This document shows positions 5,590 through 12,152 of a stretch of 12,152 nucleotides of DNA, one piece after another. Source of the stretch: Actinomycetes bacterium (GTDB lineage: Bacteria; Actinomycetota; Actinomycetes; Actinomycetales; Cellulomonadaceae); NCBI GenBank assembly GCA_023390875.1, contig JAEWCA010000069.1, positions 1 to 12,152 on the forward strand, read 5' to 3'. Positions within the stretch are counted from its first letter, which is position 1. Each line of letters starts with the position of its first letter. Both the position numbers and the translations under genes were made by a program. The notes beneath the pieces are model-generated. The model ran no database searches, was not told the origin of the DNA, and saw nothing but the letters and a program-made list of their open reading frames with translations.

Positions 5590-6504
5590 TCAGCTCCCGA
5601 GCTCCGCGAGCGAGGGCGAGTCGGCACCGGCCCTCGAGACGGTCACCGCCGCCGCGGCCGCGCACCGGCTCAGGACCGCGCGCAGCGACTCGTCGGACGT
5701 TTCGACGAGCCGGTCCCAACCCTCGGGTCCCTCAACCCCGGCCGCGATGAGCCCGTCGATCAGCGCCCCCATGAAGGTGTCGCCAGCACCGACGGTGTCG
5801 ACGACCTCCACCCTGACGGGCGGGATCCAGAGCCGGCGCCCGTGCGCGGTGAACGCCACTGCGCCGCGGCCGCCGTCGGTGACCACGACGAGGGCAGGCC
5901 CGGCCTCGACCCAGTCTCGCGCCACGGCGGCCACGTCCCGCCCGGGGTGGAGCCAGTCGAGGTCCTCGGCACTGACCTTCACGACGTCCGCAACACCAAC
6001 GAGGCTCTCGACCGCGACAAGGGTCGTGGTCCGATCTGGGGTCAGGGCCGGACGGATGTTGGGGTCGTAGGTGACCACTGCGTGGTCCCGAGCGGCCAGA
6101 AGGGCCTGCCGGACCGCCCGGGCCCCGGGCTCGACCACCGCGGCGATCGACCCGGTGTGCACCACGCCCGCCGTCGGCAGCTCGAGCGCGCCCGGCGACC
6201 ACACGAGGTCGAAGTCGTACGTCGCCGAGCCGTCGTCACCGAGGACGGCCGTCGCGTGCGACGTCGGCACCTGCGACACGCTCCCGTCGAGCACCTCGAC
6301 GCCGCACTCCGCGAGCCAACCACCGAGCATCAGTCCCGCGGGGTCGTACCCGATCTGGGTCCGCAGTCCGACGCGCCGCTCCAGCCGGGCGAGCGCGACG
6401 GCGACGTTCGCGCAGCTCCCGCCGGGATGGCGCGAGACCGAGCCGTCCCGTCGACGGACGACGTCGACCAGCGTCTCGCCGACGACGACGACATCCACGC
6501 TCAT
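5590..6504 (-). CDS. PfkB-family sugar kinase, probable fructokinase
   Basis: ATP-dependent cytoplasmic carbohydrate kinase of 304 residues. It opens VDVVVVGETLVDVV, has the N-terminal PfkB signature HPGGSCANVAVALARL (about 26-41), YDPNIRP in the middle, and the C-terminal signature DTVGAGDTFMGALIDG with catalytic base Asp242. Length and motifs fit fructokinase/2-keto-sugar kinase members. Its ATG 6504 overlaps the stop of the AGE-family gene (ATGA), and it is the last gene of the minus-strand operon. With a mannose isomerase upstream, the most likely reaction is fructose to fructose-6-phosphate. Specificity within PfkB (fructose, ribose, KDG, tagatose) cannot be proven from motifs, so the assignment rests partly on context. 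Confidence 0.85.
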   Translation of the reverse strand: MSVDVVVVGETLVDVVRRRDGSVSRHPGGSCANVAVALARLERRVGLRTQIGYDPAGLMLGGWLAECGVEVLDGSVSQVPTSHATAVLGDDGSATYDFDLVWSPGALELPTAGVVHTGSIAAVVEPGARAVRQALLAARDHAVVTYDPNIRPALTPDRTTTLVAVESLVGVADVVKVSAEDLDWLHPGRDVAAVARDWVEAGPALVVVTDGGRGAVAFTAHGRRLWIPPVRVEVVDTVGAGDTFMGALIDGLIAAGVEGPEGWDRLVETSDESLRAVLSRCAAAAAVTVSRAGADSPSLAELGS

Positions 6505-7754
6505 CGCAGTGCCCCTTCCGCCAGTGCACGTGCCAGTCCCGGTCGCCGCGGCAGGCGGGGAAGCAGCGTCACCTGGAACGCGTGATAGAGGTCGGGCTTG
6601 CCGGGCCAGACGTCCGAGGAAGGTTCGTTGAGCACGGACAGCTCGTGGTGCCACGAGCCGTTCGCCTCGTCGAGGAACAGCGTCGCGACGTGGTCCCACC
6701 ACCGGTGGTACAGCTCGAGGTAGTCGGGGTCGCCGCTCGCGTCGTACAGCGCCCAGGCGGCCGCAATCGCCTCCGCCGCGACCCAGTGCATGCGCTGCCG
6801 CACCACCGGGACGCCGTCCCAGTCCGTCGTGTAGACGAACCCAGGGCGGCCGTCGGACGCCCAGCCGTCCTCGACCGCGCGGTCGAAGAGCGCCCGACCC
6901 GCGCGCACCAGACCCGGGCCCACGTCGCCGTCGCAGACGGTGGCCAGCTGTGTCAGGAGCCGCGCCCACTCGAGGCCGTGGCCGACGGTGGCGCCGAATG
7001 GCTTGAACTGATCGGTCGGGTCGTCCGCGTTGAAGTCGAGCTGCGGTGACCAATGCTCGTCGTAGTGCTCCGGGATCCGCCAGTCGTGCGGGCGCGCGGC
7101 CTCGATCACCCGCTGAGCGATACGCAGGGCTCGCTCGTACCAGACGTCCTGGCCGAGGCACTCTCCGACCGCGAGGAACGCCTCGACGGCGTGCATGTTG
7201 GCGTTCACGCCCCGATAGGGGTCGGGCTCGTCCCACCTGCGGTCCCACCCGTCGACGCACATCCCGTCGACGTCGTCCCAGAACCGCTCCAGGAACACCG
7301 CGATCGCGGAGTCGAGCAGAGCACGTGCCCCGTCGAGGCCGGCCACGGTCGCCGACGACGCGGCGAGCAGGACGAAGGCGTGGTCGTAGCACGACTTCGC
7401 ACCGGCCTCGAGAGGGGCGCCGGTCGCGTCGAGCCCACGCAGCCACCCCCCGTGCTCGGCGTCGGCCAGCACGCGCAGGCCGTCGAGCGCGCTCTGCGCG
7501 AGCGGCCGGCTGCCCGGGACGCCGGCCAGGGCGCCGAGGGCATAGACGTGGCACATCCGGGCCGTGATCCAGGTCTGCACCGGCGCGTCGAGGTCGGGTG
7601 TGCCGTCGGGACCCAGATACGCGGCGCCGCCGCTCGGGTGCGGGAACCGGCGCCCGAACGACAGCAGGCCACGGCTCTGCTCGTCGAGCCACGCCCGGTG
7701 CAGCGCAGGCAGGCGGTAGCCCGCCCGCATCGCGTCGGCGGCGAGCGCGCTCAT
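6501..7754 (-). CDS. AGE-family epimerase/isomerase, probable D-mannose isomerase
   Basis: Cytoplasmic (alpha/alpha)6-barrel sugar isomerase of 417 residues. Family positions visible are Arg66 and His69 (TARMCHVYALG), His125 (SCYDHAFVLLA), His188 (GVNANMHAVEAFLA), His259 and Glu262 (VGHGLEWARLL), His323 to Glu328 (RMHWVAAE) and His391 (KPDLYHAF). His259 and His391 correspond by order to the catalytic pair of YihS-type aldose-ketose isomerases. The family includes N-acylglucosamine 2-epimerase, cellobiose 2-epimerase, YihS and mannose isomerase. The neighbours, beta-mannosidase upstream and PfkB kinase downstream with 4-bp overlaps on both sides, favour mannose to fructose. A mannobiose 2-epimerase is the main alternative, but that would usually pair with a phosphorylase, which is absent here. 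Confidence 0.85.
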   Translation of the reverse strand: MSALAADAMRAGYRLPALHRAWLDEQSRGLLSFGRRFPHPSGGAAYLGPDGTPDLDAPVQTWITARMCHVYALGALAGVPGSRPLAQSALDGLRVLADAEHGGWLRGLDATGAPLEAGAKSCYDHAFVLLAASSATVAGLDGARALLDSAIAVFLERFWDDVDGMCVDGWDRRWDEPDPYRGVNANMHAVEAFLAVGECLGQDVWYERALRIAQRVIEAARPHDWRIPEHYDEHWSPQLDFNADDPTDQFKPFGATVGHGLEWARLLTQLATVCDGDVGPGLVRAGRALFDRAVEDGWASDGRPGFVYTTDWDGVPVVRQRMHWVAAEAIAAAWALYDASGDPDYLELYHRWWDHVATLFLDEANGSWHHELSVLNEPSSDVWPGKPDLYHAFQVTLLPRLPRRPGLARALAEGALR

Positions 7755-10258
7755 GACGCCGCCCCCACGCTGACCTCGGCCCGCACGTCGTTTGCCGTGC
7801 GCAGCACGGGCCAGGACGTCAGTGCGGCCACGTCGAGCTCACGCGACGAGCGCACCGCGAACGTGACGGACGTCCCGGCGGTGAGCGTGACCAGCGCGTC
7901 GTCGACGGTCGCGTCGCCATCGAGCCGGTCGACGAGGAGAGTGACGTCGCGCGCGAGCGAGCTCGCGGTCACGGTCACCGCGTACCCGTCGTCCGTGCGG
8001 ACCGCGGTCGCCGCGACCGGACACCGGTCGAGCGCGAGGTCGACGTCGTCGACCCAGGTGTGCACCGCTCGCGTCCCGGCGAGGTCGGCGACGAGCACCT
8101 CACGGGTCACGTCCTGCGTGCCGGTGAGCTCGGCGGGAGGGACGACCGCCGCGACGGACCGCGCGGCGACCGTGACGTCCACGGACGCCTCCGCGAGCGT
8201 CGTCCCGTCGAACAGCTCGCGGCTCAGCCGCAACGTCCCGGACCACTCGGACCCGGAGTCGTTGACGAGGTGGACGACGTCGCTCCCCTGCCGCGGCTGC
8301 ACGGTGACGAGCCGGTCGGCGAAGGCGTGCCTCAGGCCGAACCACAGCGGCTTGCACCGTCCGTCGCCGTCGACCGCTGCCCACGACGTCACGGGCCAGC
8401 AGTCGTTGAGCTGCCAGACGATCGCACCGGCCGTGCGGGGCCACCACGAGCGGTAGTGCTCGATCGCGAACTGCACGGCCCGTGCCTGGTTGAGCTGGGT
8501 GGCCCAGTGCCAGTCGATGAAGTCGTCGGGCACGCCGAGGTGCGGCGCGAGCCCGCGGTCGAGCTTGTCGTTGCCGTCCTCCGCCTTCTGGTGCAGCAGG
8601 AAGACCGCGTCGTCCTTGCTGGGCTCGCCGCCGTCGCTCGGGCGCATCCCCCGCAGCGTCGTCGCCCAGGTCGGCGGGCCCTGGAACCCGAACTCGGAGC
8701 AGAACCTCGGCACGTTGTCGCGGTAGCGCGTGTAGTCGATGCGGTTCCACACCTCCCACTCGTGGTGGGTCCCGTGGTTCGGGTCGTTCGGGTGCACGAC
8801 GAGCGGGTCGAAGCTTGGGCTCGACGGGCTGTTCGTGTTGTAGTGCCGCGTCGGGTCCAGCTCGGCCACGATGTCCGTGAACAGGGTGAGCGCGTACCAC
8901 TCGCCCCAGGTGCGGCCATCCAGGGCCTGCTTCCAGTCCCAGTCCTCGTGCCCCCAGAGGTTCTCGTTGCCGCCGTTCCACATGACGAGGGACGGGTGCG
9001 CCGCCAGACGGCTCACGTGCTCGCGCGCCTCCGCCTCGATCTCCTCGCGGAGCGGAGACTCCTCCGGGTACGCCGCGCACGCGAGCAGGAAGTCCTGCCA
9101 GACGAGCACGCCGCGCTCGTCGCACAGCTCGTAGAAGTCCTCCGACTCGTAGATCCCGCCGCCCCAGACCCGCAGCAGGTTGAGGTTCGCCCCCAGCGCC
9201 TGGTCGATCCGGGTGGACAGCCGGTCCCGTGTGATCCTCGTCAGCAGCTGGTCGTCCGGGATCCAGTTGGCGCCCCGCACAAACACCTCCTGACCGTTCA
9301 CCACGAACGTGAACCGGGCGCCGTGCTCGTCCTGCGAGCGGTCGACCGACACGTTGCGGAAGCCGATCTTGCGGCGCCAGTCGCCCAAGAGGGCGCCGGC
9401 CGGCGACCAGAGCTCGACCGTCGCGTCGACCAGCGGCTGCTCGCCGTACCCGACGGGCCACCACACGGGGGCCTGCGGGACGTCCACGACGAGCACACCC
9501 TCGGTGTGCCCGGGCGCGATGGTCCCGGTCGCCGTCACGTCACCCAGGCGGACGCGCACGGTGAGCGGCACGTCCGCGCCCCGCAGCCCCGAGCGCTCGA
9601 CGGCGATGTGCAACTCGGCGCGGCCCGTCCCGTCGGGACCCACCGAGACCAGCGGCCGCACCTGCGAGAGTCGGGCCACCCTCCATCGCTCGAGCCGGAC
9701 GGGCTGCCAGAGCCCGGCCGTCTGCAGGTCCGGACCCCAGTCCCAGCCGAACGAGCTAGCCATCTTGCGGACCATGTTGTAGGGCTGGTCGTACGCGAGC
9801 GGGCGGGCGCCGAGCCGTGCCGCCTCGTTCTCGGCGTGCCGCAGCGCCGACTCGATGTCGACGCACAGCGTGGCGTCACCCGAGAGCGCGCGGACGTCGA
9901 ACCGGTAGGTCCGGTGCATGTTCGCCGTCCGGCCGAGCGACGTCGCCGCGCCGTCGGCCCCGCGCAGGCCGACCCTCGCGACGGTGTCGATGCCGTGCAG
10001 CACGAGGTCGACCCGCTCGTCGTCCGCGGCGGCCGGCAGCTCGAGCGGGCGCTCGAACCGCCAGTCGACGTGGCGCATCCACGACAGCACGGCCTCGTTG
10101 TCGCCGATCAGGGGGTCCGGGATCAGGCCGGCGTCCAGCAGCACGGTGTGGCTGGTGGCAGGGATGCTCGTCGGGAGTCGGCGGCCGTCGAGCTCACTCG
10201 GGAACGGGCCGGCGGTCGCCAGCATCGTCCATCCGGTCGAGAGGTCCTCGGAGTGCAT
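7751..10258 (-). CDS. Beta-mannosidase, glycoside hydrolase family 2
   Basis: Retaining exo-beta-mannosidase of 835 residues, a usual length for the family. The order is an N-terminal jelly-roll sugar-binding domain (about 1-180) with the beta-mannosidase hallmark SSFGWDWGPDLQTAGLW, an Ig-like domain (about 185-300), and a TIM barrel from about 310. The barrel holds RGANWIPDDQLL and LLRVWGGGIYESEDFYELCD, the acid/base Glu432 in MWNGGNENLWG, and the nucleophile Glu522 in FCSEFGFQG. C-terminal Ig-like modules follow. No signal peptide is seen, so it acts inside the cell on imported beta-mannosides. ATG 10258 has GAGG 4 bases before it, a short spacing. It lies 35 bp after the second permease and overlaps the AGE gene by 4 bp. 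Confidence 0.92.
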   Translation of the reverse strand: MHSEDLSTGWTMLATAGPFPSELDGRRLPTSIPATSHTVLLDAGLIPDPLIGDNEAVLSWMRHVDWRFERPLELPAAADDERVDLVLHGIDTVARVGLRGADGAATSLGRTANMHRTYRFDVRALSGDATLCVDIESALRHAENEAARLGARPLAYDQPYNMVRKMASSFGWDWGPDLQTAGLWQPVRLERWRVARLSQVRPLVSVGPDGTGRAELHIAVERSGLRGADVPLTVRVRLGDVTATGTIAPGHTEGVLVVDVPQAPVWWPVGYGEQPLVDATVELWSPAGALLGDWRRKIGFRNVSVDRSQDEHGARFTFVVNGQEVFVRGANWIPDDQLLTRITRDRLSTRIDQALGANLNLLRVWGGGIYESEDFYELCDERGVLVWQDFLLACAAYPEESPLREEIEAEAREHVSRLAAHPSLVMWNGGNENLWGHEDWDWKQALDGRTWGEWYALTLFTDIVAELDPTRHYNTNSPSSPSFDPLVVHPNDPNHGTHHEWEVWNRIDYTRYRDNVPRFCSEFGFQGPPTWATTLRGMRPSDGGEPSKDDAVFLLHQKAEDGNDKLDRGLAPHLGVPDDFIDWHWATQLNQARAVQFAIEHYRSWWPRTAGAIVWQLNDCWPVTSWAAVDGDGRCKPLWFGLRHAFADRLVTVQPRQGSDVVHLVNDSGSEWSGTLRLSRELFDGTTLAEASVDVTVAARSVAAVVPPAELTGTQDVTREVLVADLAGTRAVHTWVDDVDLALDRCPVAATAVRTDDGYAVTVTASSLARDVTLLVDRLDGDATVDDALVTLTAGTSVTFAVRSSRELDVAALTSWPVLRTANDVRAEVSVGAAS

Positions 10259-10293
10259 CGTGCCTCGCTCGTCGGTGTCGTGGTGCGGCCGGC

Positions 10294-11115
10294 TCACTTG
10301 GTCGCACCCGACGTGAAGCCGTTGTAGACGAAGCGCTGCAGCAGGAGGAACAGGATGAGCGTCGGGAGGAGGACGAGCATCACGCCAGCAGCGATGACCT
10401 CCCAGTGCGCGCCGAACGGGCCCTGGAACCTGAACAGCGACGTCGAGACGACGGCGAGGTCGGCTGACGGCATGTAGAGGAACGGGATGTAGAACTCGTT
10501 GTAGATCGCGATGCCCTTGATGATCACGACGGTCGCGATCGCGGGCTTCAGGAGGGGCAGGATGATCCTGAAGAAGATCCTGATGTGACCTGCGCCCTCG
10601 AGCTTGGCCGCCTCGTCGAGCTCCACCGGGATCGAGCGCATGAACTGCATGAACAGGTAGATCGCGATGACGTCGGTGCCCATGAACAGCGCGATCGCGG
10701 CACCACGGGTGTTGAACAGGCCGATCTTGTTGATGACCTGGAACGTCGCGACCTGAGTGGTCACGCTGGGGACCAGCGCGGCGATCAGGAACAGCCCGAG
10801 GACGAGCTTCTGCATGCGGAACTTGAACCGGTCGAGCGCGTAGGCCGCCATCGCTCCGGTCAGGACGGTCCCGGCCAGCGAGACCAGCAGGATGATGGTC
10901 GTGTTCCAGAAGCCCAGCGCCATCTTCCCGTCGATGAACGCAGTGCCGTAGTTGGCCAGCGTCGGGTGCGCCGGAAGCGCGAACGGGTTGCCCGAGGCCG
11001 CCTCGTCCGACGACTTCAGCGAGGTGTTCACGACGGCAACAAGCGGCAGCAGCGCGACGATGCACGCGATCACGAGCGACGTGGTCTTGCCCCACGCCGC
11101 AATGGTCGTCTTCAC
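10294..11115 (-). CDS. ABC sugar transporter permease, MalG type (CUT1)
   Basis: Inner-membrane permease of 273 residues with about six membrane segments (near 12-32, 73-93, 104-122, 140-160, 191-210 and 240-260). The EAA loop that docks the ATPase is ELDEAAKLEGAGHIRIFFRI (165-184), followed by ILPLL. GTG 11115 overlaps the stop of the MalF-type gene (GTGA), so translation is probably coupled. This is the second half of a CUT1 oligosaccharide importer. No ATPase gene is visible, as is usual when a shared MsiK-like ATPase serves many CUT1 systems. From the adjacent enzymes the cargo is probably a beta-mannoside or manno-oligosaccharide. Confidence 0.92.
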   Translation of the reverse strand: MKTTIAAWGKTTSLVIACIVALLPLVAVVNTSLKSSDEAASGNPFALPAHPTLANYGTAFIDGKMALGFWNTTIILLVSLAGTVLTGAMAAYALDRFKFRMQKLVLGLFLIAALVPSVTTQVATFQVINKIGLFNTRGAAIALFMGTDVIAIYLFMQFMRSIPVELDEAAKLEGAGHIRIFFRIILPLLKPAIATVVIIKGIAIYNEFYIPFLYMPSADLAVVSTSLFRFQGPFGAHWEVIAAGVMLVLLPTLILFLLLQRFVYNGFTSGATK

Positions 11116-12092
11116 GTCAGGTTCACCTTCTCGTCGGGGACGAACGTGCGCTGGATGAACGTGACGATGAGCACGATCGCGAGCAGCACCACGGCCATCG
11201 CGGACGCGAGGCCGACCTTGTGGAACTTGAATGCCATGTCGATCGTCTGGATCACGAACGTCTTGGTGCCGTTCGCGCCGCCCGTCATGATGAACGGGAT
11301 CTCGAAGACCGAGAGGCTTCCGGCGATCGCCAGGATCGACGTCAGGCTCACGATGGGCCGGATCGACGGCAGGATGATGTAGCGGAACTGGTGCCACCGA
11401 TTGGCCCCGTCCAGCGACGACGCCTCGTACAGGCTCGGGTTGATCGACTGGATCGCGCCGAGGAACAGTACGAAGTTGAGCCCCATGTACCGCCAGACCG
11501 AGGTGCTGGCCAGCGACCAGTTCGCGATGTCCGGGTTGCCGAGCCACTGCTGGCTCAGGCTCTCGAGGCCGAAGAACGCGAGCGTCGAGTCGAGCGTTCC
11601 GCCCGGGCGGAAGAAGTAGAGGAACGTGAACCCGATCGCGACGCCGTTGATGAGGTACGGGAAGAACAGCACGCCCTTGTAGAAGTTCCGGAACCGCACC
11701 TTGAAGCTGAGGATCGTCGCGAAGTACAGCGCGAGCGCGATCTGCACCGCGGACGCGACGAGGTAGTACAGGCTCACGAAGAAGACGTGGAAGAGCTCGG
11801 GCCGAGTGAACAGCTGGACGTAGTTGTCGCCGCCGACCCACTTCTTCTCGGGGCTGAGGCCGTTCCAGCTGGTGAGCGAGTAGTAGACCATGTTCCCGAC
11901 CGGCAGGTACGTGAACAGCACCAGCAGCACCAGCGGGGCCAGCAGGAACAGCCACGGCACCGCCGAGCGCCGCAGGCGTCCTCGCCACTTCGGGGGCGGC
12001 GATCCCGGGCCGGCGACGTGCGAGCCGTGGCGGTTCGGCAACGGCGTGAGGACGGGTGTTTTCCCCGTCTGCTCAAGGTGGGCAGAACTCAT
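11112..12092 (-). CDS. ABC sugar transporter permease, MalF type (CUT1)
   Basis: Inner-membrane permease of 326 residues. It has a Pro/Gly-rich cytoplasmic N-terminus with a basic patch (KWRGRLRR, 35-42) and about six membrane segments (near 46-66, 105-128, 140-160, 200-216, 248-268 and 296-314). The EAA loop is EASSLDGANRWHQFRYIILP (223-242). It is the first operon gene in the window and pairs with the MalG-type gene by a 4-bp overlap. ATG 12092 has only an AG-rich stretch (GAGAG) before it as a weak ribosome binding site. A substrate-binding protein gene normally precedes such genes and should lie just outside the right edge. Confidence 0.92.
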   Translation of the reverse strand: MSSAHLEQTGKTPVLTPLPNRHGSHVAGPGSPPPKWRGRLRRSAVPWLFLLAPLVLLVLFTYLPVGNMVYYSLTSWNGLSPEKKWVGGDNYVQLFTRPELFHVFFVSLYYLVASAVQIALALYFATILSFKVRFRNFYKGVLFFPYLINGVAIGFTFLYFFRPGGTLDSTLAFFGLESLSQQWLGNPDIANWSLASTSVWRYMGLNFVLFLGAIQSINPSLYEASSLDGANRWHQFRYIILPSIRPIVSLTSILAIAGSLSVFEIPFIMTGGANGTKTFVIQTIDMAFKFHKVGLASAMAVVLLAIVLIVTFIQRTFVPDEKVNLT

Positions 12093-12114
12093 CTCAGTCT
12101 CTCTTCGGGGGTCG

Positions 12115-12130
12115 CACGGCGCACGCCGTG
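12115..12130. repeat. Inverted repeat upstream of the permease genes
   Basis: CACGGCG (12115-12121) and CGCCGTG (12124-12130) form perfect 7-bp arms around two bases, 22 bp before the MalF-type ATG. It could be an mRNA hairpin that dampens read-through or protects the 3' end of an upstream binding-protein transcript, or a regulator operator. Sequence beyond 12152 is needed to choose between them. Confidence 0.4.
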
Positions 12131-12152
12131 TGGGCGGGCCGGGCGGGGGGGG

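Noticed and set aside
5406..5627. Small minus-strand open frames in the gap after the primase remnant
   Set aside because: No ribosome binding site, no recognisable domain, and part of the span overlaps the kinase 3' end. Not supported as genes.
5590..7692. Apparent 700-residue fusion in the kinase frame
   Set aside because: The first half is Arg-rich out-of-frame reading of the AGE gene. The kinase starts at ATG 6504 with a 4-bp overlap.

Overview
The window is about 12.15 kb of very GC-rich DNA with strong G/C third-position bias, frequent GTG starts and many 4-bp ATGA/GTGA gene overlaps. This points to an actinomycete. The gene families (a SipW/TasA-type secretion pair, an ArsR-VOC pair, CUT1 sugar permeases with a GH2 beta-mannosidase) suit a polysaccharide-degrading Micrococcales member such as a Cellulomonas relative. 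That placement is inference; no rRNA or marker gene is present.

Layout. (1) 1-1220, minus: a SipW/archaeal-type signal peptidase I, cut by the left edge, overlapping by 4 bp a TasA/camelysin-like exported protein. (2) 1221-2162: a divergent intergenic region with a self-operator-like palindrome, then a two-gene plus-strand operon of an ArsR repressor and a VOC/glyoxalase protein. (3) 2172-3480, minus: an aldo/keto reductase with a perfect 16-bp palindrome just upstream, and a small YidD-like protein. (4) 3681-5400: a decayed accessory patch. It holds a minus-strand conserved hypothetical protein split over three reading frames, abutting head to head a 5'-truncated plus-strand TOPRIM primase-like gene that carries an in-frame amber codon. 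(5) 5590-12092, minus: a compact sugar operon of MalF-type permease, MalG-type permease, GH2 beta-mannosidase, AGE-family epimerase/isomerase and PfkB sugar kinase. The window ends upstream of it in a hairpin and a G-run, where a substrate-binding protein gene would be expected.

How the genes work together. The right-hand operon reads as one intracellular route: import of a beta-manno-oligosaccharide or other beta-mannoside, hydrolysis to mannose, isomerisation of mannose to fructose by the AGE enzyme, and phosphorylation of fructose to fructose-6-phosphate by the PfkB kinase. This bypasses mannose-6-phosphate and ManA. The left-hand pair is a dedicated export module: the signal peptidase would process the TasA-like protein and perhaps paralogues beyond the edge. 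The middle patch looks like the remains of a plasmid or integrative element that recombined next to, and damaged, a host gene.

I found no CRISPR array, tRNA, rRNA, intact transposase or clear intrinsic terminator. I found no convincing wholly new system. The items most worth a second look are the broken genes and their junction, the two palindromic operator candidates, and the isomerase/fructokinase route.
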